A DNA stretch of 64,000 nt from Mortierella sp. BCC40632 (GCA_011634665.1 WAEK01000022.1:538501-602500); one strand, 5' to 3'. Counted from the stretch's first letter, positions 1-13,530 are shown. Numbers and translations: made by a program. Notes: generated from the letters alone by a model not told the origin.

Positions 1-3000
1 ACTCCGACCCGAGAGCCAATCATCGGAGGATGATCCGTTGGTCAAGGTCACTCCATCCACCTCCATCGTTGCCTTGTGTGCACCTTCTGCTCCATTCTTT
101 TGCTTCTGAAGACCAGCAAGGTGAAGGAGGAATCCAAGATCCATGATCATTCCTTGTCCAACATCCTTAGTACCTCGTTCCAGTCGTCGCCATTCCTCTT
201 CTCGTTTAGAAGCCTGCTTGAGCTCAAACTCTTCGGCCATGGTCTCGGCCCGATCCACGATGGATCGAGGGACGCCTGCCATGTGAGCCACATTCATACC
301 ATAGGATTTCTCACAAACACCCGGTACGAGCTTGTACAAGAACGTGACTTCCCGCTTATTCTGGTCTACTTGACAAGCCATATGCTTCAGCGCCACGTTC
401 GGATCCCGTTCGAATTCACTTGTCAGAGTACCGTAATGGGTCGAGAACAGACCCAGACATCCAATTCGGGTCGATAACTCATGGAGGACTGAATAAGCGA
501 TTGCATATCCGTCAAACGTACTTGTGCCTCGTCCAAGCTCATCCAAGATCACCATCGACCGTTCTGTAGCCTCGGCAAGGATCTTGGATGTCTCGGACAA
601 TTCAACCATGAAAGTGGATTGACCTGCTAGGATATTGTCGTTGGCTCCAATTCTTGTGAAAATTCGGTCGAACGGGGTCAGGCGACATTTTTCTGCAGAA
701 ACATAGCAGCCTAATTGAGCCATGATGATGGCCACACATGTCTGATATGGAAGGAAACAGTCATTGAGGGAAGAGGGGGGGGGAGGTGAGTACCAAAGAT
801 ATGCTTCGCTTCCAGATGATCCCATCTCGGACAACTCATCTATCTGTAACAGCCGCTAGTAAAGATGAGGTTTTTTTTTTTTACCTGGCGGAGCAGTGTC
901 GATTTGCCTCCCATGTTGGGTCCAGTCAATAGGATCAAGTTTGGATCGCCTCCACCCAAGACGGTATCGTTCGGGATGAAATCTGAGGCAATTCCAGGGA
1001 TCACACATGGGTGCCTCATCCCCTCTAGTTCCAAGACAGATGTTTCGCTTTCCACAAACTCTGGACGACATGCAGGGGTCTAACCAAATCCAAATGGCAA
1101 GCGAGGAGCAAAAAAAAAAAAAAAAAAAGTTACTGTCGTGTCAGAAAGATAGGGAGAGAAAGAGAAAACAAATTGCCGAGTCCACCGATTACACTAGCAC
1201 CTTCCTCCCCCCCCCCTATCTTTTTTTTTTCACAAACAAAAAAACGAAAAAGAATATTGCATGTTTCGGGATGATCATAAGCTTACATCCGAGTGCGGAA
1301 CTACTCTTGGACAAGGACCCGAGACAATCAAGCTCGGCAATAATCTTGACGGCCTTGAGCCAATCCTTGTAGTTTTCATCAAACTTGGCATACAGACGGC
1401 CCTGGAGTTCTTTCATGATGGAGCTCTTGGTCTCTCTTGCCTCCTGCAATCGAGTGATAGTACTAATCAATGCAGCATGATAGTAACGACTAACCGCCTA
1501 GATGGGTTTAGGGGAGGGGGGGAAAAGAAGTACATTTAGTCACTGAAGTATTCAGTCCAAAAAAAAAAAAAAAAAAAAAAAAAAAGACGCTAAGCGAAAC
1601 CCTTGACCACTTACATTTGTTCCTGACATCTTTTTCCAATTCTTGGGAACAGTTATTTTGTTGGGAATTTCCAGCTGGTAAATCTCTTTACCCAGGTCTT
1701 TGTAAACAATCTTGGTAGTCCTAACAGCATGGAAAAGTGATAAAAAAAATATATGTAAAAAAAAAAAAGAGTCCAGTGACCGATTGGGTTAGAAAGTACA
1801 TCAATTGCTAATGATCCAAACCACAAACGAAACATCCTGGACAGTAACAACAACAACAACAACAAAAAGAGTTCTCTTACTTGAGATCACGCTTGGCCTT
1901 GTCCAAATGATCCGCAAACTCCGAGTCGAGTTGCTTGAGAACCGCACAATTCTCATCATAGTCCTCTGCAAAACCCGGGTGGGGAATAATATCACCTTCC
2001 GCTGCCGCTACTGCGTGATCAAATGCCTCCGAAAAATAATCCAAGTGAGTCATCAAGTCGGGCATCTCTGCAAGGACCGACTCTAGTTTTTTAGACTGGA
2101 ACTGGCTCGTGAATGAACCCAATCGTTGTACCGTGTCCTAAAAAAAAAAAAAAAGTCAATTTTTCAATAACTGGTTTGTCCTCCCAAGCTATTATTGCAT
2201 TTTTTGATTCGAAATCCCTTCAAGGACTTTACCACAAGCGTACGGAACGTCGAGAGCACAGTCAAAAATTCTGAAATCTTGCAAGATCCAGCATGGATAC
2301 GACTGACAATGCGTTCCAGATCTGGGAATCGAGTACATCTCTCTTCAAAGAGTTCTATAAAGCCAGGAACCCGCATAAGATCCTCGACAGCATCGAGTCG
2401 CGCATTGATGGCCGCACTCGATCTCAAAGGGTGACAAAGCCATCTCCTAAACAATCTCTTTCCTAAAAAAAAAAATCCGCGTGTCCAAATGTTAGACAAG
2501 ACAGAGCAATCCCTCTCTCTTCACTTTACCCAAATGATTAAATAAATAAAAAAAAATAGCTCATTTACCGAATGGTGTGACACAACGGTTGAGAAGCTTG
2601 AGGACCGTGCCAGACTCTGTACCGTCGCCATTGTTTTGAAAGATTTCCAAATTAGAGAGCGTTTGACCATCCAGAATAAGGGTTGATGCTTGTCGGACTG
2701 GATCGTAGATATGGAAGTTCTTGAGGGACAAAAGCTCTTTGTCCAATTTTAGCTAGAAATGTATATATACATACATAAATATATAAAAAAGTATAATCCA
2801 GAATAGTCAGTTTAGAGTGATAATAATTTCCCTCTGTTGTTCTTTTTCGACAAACAAGAGTGAGACCTAATAGTCTGCTGGATTACCGATCGAAGATACC
2901 AGACAAGAGCACCAAGTGCACTCATGACGGCCTCATTGTCTTTTTGCTTTTGGAGGGCCGTTGGCCAGCAATCTATTTTGCATCACAAGGGCGAAATTAG

Positions 3001-4868
3001 AAAAGAGAAAAAGAGAAAGAGAAAGAGAGGGTACTAGTCCAAAACTCCGTGTTTGTGTCGCGAGTATAATGAGTCGCGCCGGATATGGCGCCGTTCACTT
3101 ACCAGAGGCAAGGGTACCTGGAGCATTGGGTCCAAAATACTCGTGAACGCGTAGTTCATCCGCTGTAGTCAGAGCTCCCCAAAACTCTGTCTCTGAATGC
3201 AAATGGTTCCAGATTGTGTTGACGCCCAAAGAGTTCTTTAGGATTCGCGTACTCCTCACCCCTAAACCACCCTTCTCGACAATAACCTCCCTAGGCTTGA
3301 TTTGCGTAATCAAAGTCTCGAACTTTGTCCGATCCATATCATCATAGAATGTCGCCACATTGAATTCAGCTGTCGCCGTATCTACAAAGGCCACTCCAAA
3401 TTGTGTAGGCAAATGTTCTCCACCCGTTCGGATGACTTCTTTGATAGCCATGCAATAGGTTGCCATCTCGTTTGTCAACAGTCCTGAATCTGTCAATGTA
3501 CCAGCCGTCAAGATCGAGTGCAACTCTCGACGAATCACCTTTTGGACATTCTTGGAGGCAGCTCCATCACGCTCACGCATAGCCTTTCCGAGCGCCGTCT
3601 CCATCTGGTCCACTCGAGCCACTTTGTAGCCCTTGGCAATAAATTGTGCTGCCCAGTATTCAAAACTAGACTCGGGAACGCCCACCATTCGCATATTGGT
3701 TCGGTCGGTGAGTTTGAGATCAAATTGTTGGTGTCCAATGTCGGCATCGTTTTCGTAGAGTTCATAGAATTTGCCCTTTTTGAAAAACACGACAGAATCA
3801 AAGTGCTGGCCTTTGATCTCCCAGAATTGACGTTCAAACTCGGTAAACTTTTCCCATGCTGAACGAGGAATGTAGAGCGTTCGAGGATCATAATCCGGTA
3901 ATCCGGTGATCCTTTTTTTTTTTTTTCCATAAAAAAAAAAAAAAGATGGTGTTGTGAGGTGAGTAGTCTTGTCCAACCTCTAGTTTTTTTTTTTCTTTTC
4001 AAGTCCTTCGGAAAAGATTTGAAGACGCGTTTCCTACCAATCGGATTTCCTTGAACATCCTTAATATCCAGTAGCCACTTGTACCGTCCACTATTCGTCT
4101 CCTCAAATTTGGCCAGTCGCTCCTTTTTTTTGTCATCCTTGAGCATCAACGTTGGGCGCTGTGGCGTTGGCATAGTCTTGTTGGCAGATCTCTATTAGCC
4201 ATAAACAAAGGATTGTTCAATTCGTTGAGTGACTAGTACATATGTCCATATCATGCCATGGATGGCTATTTTTTTCATTCCTTTGTCTTACATCAAAGAT
4301 GCTTGCGATTGCTGATGCCGTTGGTGTCTTGGCAGGGACAGTGGCCGCTGGAGCAGTGGAAGTGGATGATGATTTTTTGGCCATGGCCGAGTTGTTGCGG
4401 CGTGCGGGTGATGATGATGACTCCTCTTCTTCTACATCATCACCTTCTTCCTCCAACAAGGCTTCCTCCAGATCCGCATCATCTACGAAAAACAAGTAAA
4501 CCAATGATCCAGATGAGAGATCTTAGCAACACTTGTTCATGATATTCAACCGATGACAAGAGCAAGCTCATACCGATATCCATGTCAAACTCGTCCTCTG
4601 GAACTGTTGCTGGGGCTTCATATTCCGAATCGTCATCGTCATCGTCATCTTTTCGTTTCCTTTGACGCCCACTTTGTGCTTTTTGCTTTGAGAGACCCAG
4701 TTGTTTTGCCTGAGTCACATTCCTGGTAGGCGACTTGGGTCCCTGATCGTCATCGTCCTCCGAGTCGGAGGGCTGATACTTGATCCTTCTGACACTACGA
4801 GCCTATTACAGAGTCCCAGTCGATTCCAAGTTACGAGATCTGTCAGACTCGTCCTTTTCATGACATCT

Positions 4869-4906
<38 letters not shown>

Positions 4907-5624
4907 GCCCAGGAGGTGCTCCTCCTTTCATTGGAGCGTAGTGTTATGCTGCTCCTTCACTTACAGATCGTCGGACACCAAATGGTTGATCACCCTCATC
5001 CAAGTTATTGTCGTTATTGTTGACTGCAACGCCAGACGCTTGTTGGGCCCTGCTACCTATGGCTTCGTCCTGATCGTCTGCATCCAATTGATCCAACCTC
5101 AACTTACGGACCGGGGTATTCAACGACAGTCTCTCGACAGCGGCTGCAAACTTTTTGACAACATGCGATTCATCCGCCGCCTTCATAGGGCTCAGATTGG
5201 CTCCTAAGCCGTCTGGTCCCATATCCTCAAAATCAATAGTCTTCCGCTTCGCGTGTCGGTGCAATACATCGTCTGTCGAGAACAATGCCGAAGTGGTTGC
5301 GGATGAGGTTGGGGAGGATGAATGGTTCTTGGGTGGGGTCAATGGCGTCGAGTCGGAATCGTTCTGTCGACTTTTGATAGACTGAGTCTCCTTGCCTTTG
5401 TGTTGTCCAGTACTCTCTTGGTGAGTTGGAGTATCATTCCCGTTGTTGGTGGTTCCTGTTGCAGCAGCGGGCGCAGGTGATGGAGTGGTCTTGAAGAATG
5501 AGAGGAGTGACTTTTGGGTCATGGTCGGCTGTCCAGAGCCTGAACCGCTACCCATTGTCATGGATTTGGACCGCGATGGTGGCGCTCTTGGCCCCGTCCC
5601 TGGAGCTCTTCCGTCTGCTGTCAT
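1..5624 (-). CDS. MSH6: MSH6 DNA mismatch repair ATPase, partial at 3' end, two frame breaks
   Basis: MutS-homolog subunit that pairs with MSH2 to recognise mismatches and small loops in the nucleus. The start at 5624 is chosen because a PCNA-interacting motif (QKSLLSFF) follows about 37 residues in. An acidic low-complexity N-arm follows. Exons read by phase: 5624-4965, 4802-4574, 4482-4292, 4191-4038, 3911-3103, 2972-2887, 2752-2569, 2462-2233, 2137-1881, 1720-1615, 1497-1287, 1079-885, 741-<1. The mismatch-binding domain holds the Phe-x-Glu motif (KFYELYE, near 3780). The ATPase has Walker A TGPNMGGKST (about 900-930) and Walker B ILDELGRGTS (about 530-560). About 1350 residues lie inside the window; the stop is beyond position 1. 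Two joins do not keep frame: an 8-bp tandem duplication at 3891-3906 and one nucleotide too many around 1075-1078. Either the gene is damaged in this strain or the assembly has errors. Family identity is certain; intactness is not. Confidence 0.93.
3891..3906. repeat. 8-bp tandem duplication inside MSH6 exon 5
   Basis: The unit taatccgg occurs twice in direct succession at the first codons of MSH6 exon 5. On the coding strand one copy would give the family-typical G-S-P-D-Y-D-P-R-T-L after splicing. With two copies the frame moves after S-P-D-Y. Exon 5 (3911-3103) is 809 nt and fits its flanking phases only if 8 nt are removed. Confidence 0.85.
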
Positions 5625-5853
5625 TGCTGTCCTGTCCTGTCCTTTTCTTTCTTTTTTGGTGGCGATCTAATCGATCAGAGCTCAGAAAGTATAGAGCAAA
5701 GGGAAGTAAAAAAAAAAAAAAAAAACCCTCCACCGCCGAGATGACGTCTAAGAAAAAAAATTTAAAGAAATTTTATACAAGGACACTTTTCTAAGAATGG
5801 ACAATGAAAAACGCGTACTAAAGACAGATGGAAGGGAAATGACAACTATTCTT

Positions 5854-6706
5854 TCAAATAGGGATATTAGGTAGCATGCTACCAAGTGTAAATTCGAGAT
5901 ATTCTTGATGGTGATGTGAAGGTGGCAAAGCTGCCGTATGGACCACTGGATAGCTTGTCGACACAGCGCCGGCAGCTGCAGAAGCTGAGACCAACGAAGT
6001 GGCTCCAGCAAGACCGGCAGCCGATGATGTGGACGAACAAGTCGAGGGCGCAGGCGCCGTCTGCATGGCCGCCGTAAACATGCCAGTACTTGCCGTCGCA
6101 AGACCGCCCACACCAGTGAGTGCCACTGGCGTATTCAACGCCTGGGGGTAACCATAGGTGACATATTCTTGCATGCCCGTAGGTACTCCATATACAAATG
6201 CTCCTCCTCCGTTCGCAGATCCGGCAGCCACGCCATAAGGCATCATCATCGTAGCCGCACCTGCATTGATGACCTCGGACAAAACTGGTGCAGAATGGAT
6301 AGCGGCCTTGATCTCATACTCATACTTGTATCGCAACTTCTCCATATCTGAGATCTCCTCACTATCATCATCCTCTTCACCTTCTTCGTCCCGTTCGTCC
6401 AATGTGAATAGGTTCGTTGCAACGGACGACATTTGGGTAGGTGCCTGTTGTTGTTGTTGCTGTGGCGGTTGTTGTTGCTGCTGAGCATGACCTGCAGCAG
6501 AGCCTGTCAGGAATCCTCCAAGACTTGATGCCGAGAGCGGAAGTTGTGTCTGGAATGGTGCAAACGTGGATGCGGCCGCAGCGGATCCATTGTTGGCCAT
6601 CACAGGGAATGTTTGCATAAAGGCTTGGGACGAGGCGATCGACATTTCTGGGAAGAGACCGCTGCCCTGACGTTGGAGGCCCATTGCGAACGATGCTTGC
6701 TGCTGC

Positions 6707-6738
<32 letters not shown>

Positions 6739-9060
6739 TTGTTGTTGCAGAACACCTGCTCGAGCAAGAGCCTGTTGTTGTTGCTGGTGCTCAGACTGCT
6801 GGTGCTGATGTTGGTGCTGATGTTGATGTGGGTGCTGGAGCGACTGGCTTTCAGAGTTAAGAGTTGAGAGCCTCATCATATTCATCACACTTGCCTCATC
6901 GTCTTCGTCCCCGCTGCTCAATTCGCTCATACTCTCGCGCTCGCTCATCGACTCGATCCCCTTATCACCTCCGTGCAACCGTCGACGTTTCCATGACAGG
7001 CTATGATCGGAGGAGTAGCCCTTGGCGGTTACCCGTTGGCGTGGGTCTTCTGAGTCCTGTTCATCATTATCGACATCGTCCTCATCCCCATCCCCACGTT
7101 GGGCAGATGCTTCATCATCTGTGGGCCAGGTTGATTTGTCATGGGTCTTGCGATGAGCAGCCAGGTTATCACTTCTCGAGAACCGCTTGGAGCAAATGGT
7201 ACAGGCATAGGGCCGCTCGAGTGTGTGCGTTCTCCAATGACGTTTCAAATGTTCCAAGCGCTTGAACAAACGACCGCATGGCTGAACAGGGCACGCATAT
7301 GATCGGGAGGGGTTCGACATCCCTGCACCAGCTCCGTTCCCGTTGAATGAGTGTAGTCCCGACATGGACGCGGACCCTTGATGAAGAGGTCTTGCGAGGC
7401 CTTGTCCAAAGCCAAAGCCAGCTCCTGATCTCATCCCACCGGAACCTCCCTCGAGGAATCGATCGTTTGTCTGATCAAATTCGAACGAACCAGCTCGCAT
7501 ATCTCGGTGTTGCATAAACGCTCCACCAACCATCTTGCCTCCATGCAGCAAGGCCTCGGCACTGCCGTGGCGCTCCGCGGACTCATTCAAGAGCGAAGGG
7601 TTAGCAGTTGATCGCCTGCGTCTCTTCTTGTATGTTGGAGAGCCTTCAAAGAGGGTAAAAGAGCCAAAGAGTCCTGAGCTGGAATCGGCAGAGTGTCTGG
7701 TCGTCTTGTGGCCATCGATATCCGATGGCACCTTGGACTCGGAATTGTCATCAGATCTGTTGGTGGATAGAGAGTTGGACAAGGAAGAGTTTAATAAAGA
7801 GGAGAAAAAGGAGGGGAGGGGAGAGAGTCTGCATCCTCATACACACATTAAAATATTCAATGGTTATCCTTACCCCATGTCTTCCAGGAAAGCAGATGAT
7901 CCTGCATGCCCCGAACGACCTTCGTGGGCCATGACGAGACCCCCTGCAGATCCATCGGGTACAAGCTGTGCCTGGGTCGGCGAGACAGAAGACGAGGCTG
8001 TCATGGTTGTCATTTGTCGGTTCATGGGGGCAACACCATCGGGTGTAAAGCTTTGCAGCGTCTCTGTGATTGTGTTCATTTCAATGGTTCGCCTGGACAA
8101 TCGCTCGACCAGGTCCCGGACAGTCTCAAGTGTGCAGGAGAGCGCTGGCTCCATGACTGCTTGTGAGGTTGGTTCGGTGCCAGCTTGTTCTCGCTTCAGG
8201 TCCCGCTCCATTGCATCGAGAAAGAGACGGTCGTGAGGAACAGAGTACCAGTAAAACACCTTTTGCTTCTTCTGGGTCCGGATACAGTTATTGCGGTAGA
8301 GCATCTCCAAGAAAGGCGACTTGGGTTCCTCAAGACAAGCATCGGCCCCAGGCTTGAGATTTCTCAGGTCCGAAAATACACCTTCTTCAAACTTTTTGAT
8401 ATTCCGGACAGGACGGCCAAAACTCTCGAAACGTGAGACGAGGGACCGAACAATATCGGTTCCTGTGATATGATAGAGCTCGTTCCAAAGCACGCAGGAG
8501 ATCGTCTCGCCCGTAGGGAGCAAGAACTTGGCCAGCTCTTTCTGATAAGTCGGTGCGGTTGTCAAGAACACGCTCAACCGGTCAATCTCCTCAATCCTTG
8601 ACGCTGAGGCCTTGGAGAGAGAGAGGGGGTCACGCAAGGAAAGGCTCTGCTGGTGTTGCTGCTGTTGGTGTTGTTGTTGCAGTTGATCGTGTTGCTGCCT
8701 CTGGAGCTGCTGCTCCTGTTGTGGTGGCTGCGGTTGCGGTTGCGGTTGCGGTTGCTGTGGTTGTTGTTGTTGCTGCTGAAGTAATGGCTGCGACGGCGGC
8801 AGCTGTTGCGGCTGCGGTACTATTTGCGGCTGCTGTGTGGAGAAAGGGTGGCTACCTTGAGAGGTCTGGCTCGTGAGTTGATGTGGATAGGATGGCAAGT
8901 GCTGGTGGGCGTGCGTGTGAGCATTTGGGTGGGCATGGGCGTGGACATGCTGAACATGATGTGGGTGTGGATGCTGGCTATGGTGTTGGTGTTGGTGATG
9001 TGTGTGTTGTTGCTGTTGAGGAGCAAAGAAGTCTTGTCGTTTCGAGGCGGCCGTCAACAT
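5854..9060 (-). CDS. Ste12-like transcription factor with STE homeodomain-like region and two C2H2 zinc fingers
   Basis: Nuclear regulator of the Ste12/SteA type, in other fungi the target of the mating and filamentation MAP-kinase cascade. Two exons, 9060-7874 and 7756-5854, join in phase across a 117-nt GT-AG intron and give 1029 residues. The first about 150 residues are His/Gln-rich. The STE DNA-binding region lies at about 155-285 ([15 protein letters not shown], then [10 protein letters not shown]). A basic KKRRRR run at about 439 could be a nuclear signal. Two C2H2 fingers lie at about 551-601 (CPVQPC...HWRTH and CTICSKRF...HRKTH). A long Gln tract and an acidic patch follow. Finger-bearing Ste12 proteins are known from filamentous ascomycetes and basidiomycetes, while the budding-yeast protein lacks the fingers. 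The 5' side is an unusually long GA/CT-rich gene-free region that may hold a long leader. Confidence 0.93.
6697..6749. repeat. CAG/CTG microsatellite coding polyglutamine in the Ste12-like gene
   Basis: Near-perfect trinucleotide run mixing CTG and TTG units on the plus strand. It is read as CAG/CAA glutamine codons by the gene on the minus strand and encodes an uninterrupted run of about 17 Gln. Further His-Gln repeats lie directly beside it (6780-6840). Length polymorphism between strains is likely. Confidence 0.85.
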
Positions 9061-10819
9061 GATGAAGGATTATTTAACAAAAAAAGTAAGCGTAGCAGTA
9101 GTTGTCGTAATAGTAAAAAAAAAGGCTAAAGTCCAAGCTGTCGATGGAATGGTAACAAAAAAAGAAAGGGAGAAAAGAGAGCAAAGTGAGAGAGGAAAGG
9201 AGAGAGAAAGAAGAGAAGAGATGCATTGTCAGTTATGTGCAACGTTGAGTGGGGTTTTGTCCTTCGCACTGTTCGCCCATGGTCCAGCGCACGCCTCCCA
9301 AACAGCAGTGTTGGAGTGTTCAGAAATGCGCAGGAGCTGTGCGTGGTGCGCAACATTAGGGCAGAGAGAACGAGATTCAGGGGGGGAAAGGGGGGGGGGG
9401 TGGGGGGGGGGGGGCGAGGGAAAACAAAAGGGGCCAAGAGTGGTCTTCAGTCAAAAAATCGACGCAAGCTGGCAGAGAGGGTGTTGCGTGTGTGTGTGTG
9501 ATGAAGAAGAGAGAGAGAGAAATAGAAATAGAAAATAAGGAACAGGAAGATCTGGTTGAACATCATCCGTGAGCGATGGTGTTTGTGCGGGAGAGAGAGA
9601 GAAAGAGAGAAGGGTGATGTGGGCAGTAGATTGTTCATACAACAGTTTTGAAGCAAAGGAGCTCCTGTCCAGATGAAGAGTGCAAAAGGAAGGAAACGGG
9701 AGCGGGTGCCAATGGTCTCTGACTAATGAATAGCAGGAGAGTGAGGACAGGTAGATCAGACCGGCGGGACAAGCAGCAACAAAGGGCCAAAACCGGGGTG
9801 TGGTCAAGCAAGCCTGCTGGGAGGAAATGAGGAACAGGGCGGGGAGGAAGAGGAAGACAAAAGACAGAAAGGGGGGGGAAGTGAGAAGAAGAAAGAAAAA
9901 GTCAGACAGAGAACGATGAAAGAGGGGGAGAGTAAAGGGCGACGGCATCGCTGCTGGTCCCTGCCCAAACAACCAGCATTTCGGTGTGTCCTGTCACGAC
10001 TGCTCGCCCGCTCTCTCTCTCTCTCATCTGCCCCTGCTGGCCCTGCTCGGAGCTCTTCTAAGGAACTCTAGCAGAGCGACTGAGGAAGGAAAAGAGGAAT
10101 AGTAGGACCCGTCCACAGGCCAGGTCCGAGGGAAGGGAGGAAGAGGAGGGGTTCTCAAGAGCCATGTCTGTCCGCAAAAGATACACAGAACAGGACAACA
10201 AAGGGGCATGGAGGGACACGGGATAACTCTGTGAGCCAAAGAGGGAGAACAGAGGCACTCGCGCCCGCAGCTGAGTTTGCTGTTCTCCATCCCTTGTTCC
10301 TGTCGTTGCTAGAAGGAGCCGCCCAGTGCAGGGTGGATGTGGCCAGGACAGCATACATGGGCGCGGTCCAGCTCCAGAGGGAAGGAGAGGAACTCAAGGC
10401 CCAGGCAGACACACAAACAAGCAGACAAACAGACCTCGAGGTGTTGCAACGAGTTAATAAAAGGATGGCGAAGGCCCAATTATGAGGACAAAAATAAAAC
10501 CAAAAGGAGAGAGTCGTAGACAAAGAAAAGAAAGAAAGAAAGAAAGAAAAAAAAGAAAAAAGGAGAGAGAGGGAGAATAGAGTCGTGTCCCGGAGTCGGC
10601 GAACAACAAAGCAGTTAACAAAAGAGGCGCTGGGTCCAGGAGGTGGTCGGATGGGACAGAGAGGCGATTAATTGCACGGCCTGCCTGGCAACAGAACACA
10701 GGATACGCGTGTAGGCGATGACGAAGACGAAAAAGGGAGAGAAAAGGGCCGAGAGGACAAAAAGAAGAACAAGAAGCAGCAGAAAAAGAGTGGGGGAGAG
10801 GACAGATCGGGGACAGAAC

Positions 10820-10820
<1 letters not shown>

Positions 10821-10877
<57 letters not shown>
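10821..10877. repeat. (GA)n microsatellite
   Basis: Perfect GA dinucleotide run of about 57 nt, in the gene-free region upstream of the Ste12-like gene. Confidence 0.95.
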
Positions 10878-10879
<2 letters not shown>

Positions 10880-11651
10880 CGAGGGAGGGAGAGAGACGAG
10901 GACCAGAGCTGGTCCATGGACTGTGAGAGCATTGACAACATGTCGTGTCTAGCTGCTGGTCCCATCCGGCAATACAGCTACCCTCCAAGTAGAAGAGGGG
11001 CTGTCTGCAGTCCATTCGGATGGAGGGAGTCGACGCGACCCGTATTGCGGAGAAACAATGCGGTTCGGGGGTGAGGGCGAAGAAAGGGGAGACGAGGTGG
11101 AGGAGTGGAAGAGGAAACGATCACGATGCACACGGACATTAGCGGAGGAAGAAGGCCGACGCCAGGATGGCATCTCACCCACCCCACCATCGCGCCCTGT
11201 CTCTTGCTTGGATTTTTATCTGTTATTCTCTTGCGAGTACAATGGTGGCCCGTCGTTACCTTGTAGTCTTTGTTCTGGTCGTCGGTGAATTAAGCGATAG
11301 AGTGGTCCGGACGAGGACGTGACGATCGCGGTGGGGATGAACTGATGTGAGCCGAAAGTGCCCTGTGCTGTTGTTGCTGTTGTTGCAAATGCGTGTGGGA
11401 ATGTGTAGAAATGCGTGAGAGTGTGGATGGGTGCGATTAGATCCAAGACTCGCTTCTGAGAATTCAAGCAGAAGAGGAAGGGGCAGAGGCAGAGGCAGCG
11501 ATGAGCATTAAAAGAAGGAAAGGAATAAAGAAAAAGAAAGAAAATAGAGGGAAAGGAAAGAGAGAGAGAATGAAGAAAAAGAGAAGAGGAGAGGAAGAAA
11601 GAAAGAAAGAAAGAGAGGAGAAGAGAAGAGAAGAGAAGACAAGAGAAGACA

Positions 11652-11657
<6 letters not shown>

Positions 11658-11719
<62 letters not shown>
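11658..11719. repeat. (GA)n microsatellite with GAAA/GAAGA flanks
   Basis: Perfect AG run of about 60 nt inside a longer purine-only stretch (about 11500-11810) made of GAAA, GAAGA and GAGAAA units. It is interrupted only by occasional pyrimidines. Confidence 0.93.
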
Positions 11720-11729
<10 letters not shown>

Positions 11730-13530
11730 GAGTGAAAGAGAGAAAGAGAGGATGAGAGAAAGAGAGAGAGAGGGAGAGAAAGAAAGAGAAAGAGGAAAAG
11801 AGGAAAGAGTCAGTAACGCAACGTTGATTGAATTGTACAAAAAAAAAAAAAAAGAGCATGGGTCCGTTCAAATCCACAAATCATCATCATGAACCATAGG
11901 TTGCACTTCGCGCCACGCCGCATTTATCCCTCTCTCAGGTACGATAATTGAGACGCAATAGTGGCACCGCGTTCTACTGGCGCGCGTGGTGATAATACCC
12001 CTCCCCCACTTGTTGATATGAACCAACGTGGAGCGAGTGGCAAAGTACACGATGTTTTTTCTTCAGATGCTCTCTCTCTCTCTCTCTCTCTCCCCCCGTC
12101 CCATTGTCCACGTCACCTAACTCTGGTGAGGAGCCTTGCAGGACGTGGTACAGTACCATGCACAGTACATTGCCTCATAATTCAAGGCACGCATCATTGC
12201 ACTCCACAGTTTAACTCGCAGACTTGTCTACATACGACTCTCACGTAAAGTCGATACACACTAAAATAAATGATCGACCTGAACCTCTCTTTGTTGTCAA
12301 ATCTCCGGTGCCCAGTGCTTAAAGTTCGCTGCTTACTTTCAATTGTACAATCCCCAATGTCCCAATAAAGAGAGAGAAGGTACCTGATGCCTAATGCCAG
12401 ACATTGATCCCTCACGCGGTAGTGGGTTATCTCTTCTCATTCTCTTTTTCTTTCTCTCTCTTCTCCTTCTCTCTTTCTCCCTCTTTCTCTCCCTCTCTCT
12501 CCCTCTCTCTTTCACTCTCTCTTTCTCTCTCTCTCTCTCTTTCATCTGACTCCCTCTTATCCTAGCCATGGCCGCTCTCATCCATTCCACAGGTTTGCCG
12601 AGATCGGCTCAATTGAGAGGGTACAGAGGGCGACAGCAAGAGAAGTACACCTCTCATGCATGACAATTTGCATTGCTGTCAGTTGGCCCGTGTAATCTAT
12701 ACACTTACCTTCCAATCTGTAAACTTTCTCTTGCGTTTGGATGTACAGCGAAGGAGCGCTCGCACGAAATGCAATCTAAACACACATATTGGCCCATTAA
12801 TGCAAGGTTCGCGCGAACAAAAGTGGAAAGTGAGCATCTCGAGAAGCCTGCCCAGCTCGAGCAAGCCGTGACTCCTCCCGGCTTGCCCCATCAATAGCAC
12901 ATCGCATCGCGGCACCACCTTCTAGGAGTGTAGCAACAGCAATGCGAGGGAACCCACAACGCCTTCTTTCTTTTGCATTTTCGCCCTACTGAAGGCTTTG
13001 TCTGCTCCATGGTCATCTCATCTGACTTTGGAGTAGACTAAATGATTTCCTTCTTTCCTTCCTTTCTTCCCGTCCAGCTGTCTCTTTTCGTTCTCTGCTT
13101 GTTTCCCTCTCTTTTTGCATTTGCCTAAACTCGCTCCTAATCTTTCCCTCTCTCTCCTTCTCCTCCCTTTTTCCTTGTTGCGCATGCTCAGACATCGCCG
13201 TGCCCCCACCTACTCCAATGTTTGATTATGAGATAGACTGTGGGTGAGACGAAACGCAGACTTGGGCGGCCCAAACAGGGAGCATGCACACACAACAAAG
13301 GGAAAACAAGGGGTATGCGAGGGAGCGAAACGAAGGGAAGGACAGGGAAGGGCATCGCGCACACAAGGAACTAACAGAGGCTCTGCCTTTGCTGCACACA
13401 AAAAGCGCAGGTAGGGCGAGGGAAAAAAAGATCCGACCCTTTGACCCATGGGGTCCAACCGAAAAAGGGTACACAAGTGGGGGCAGAATAGAACAGAGCG
13501 GGGATCTGCTCTCAACGAAGAGGGATTGGG

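Noticed and set aside
11464..11877. Open frames through the GA repeats
   Set aside because: They encode only Arg/Glu or Ser/Leu alternation dictated by the dinucleotide; there is no reason to call them genes.
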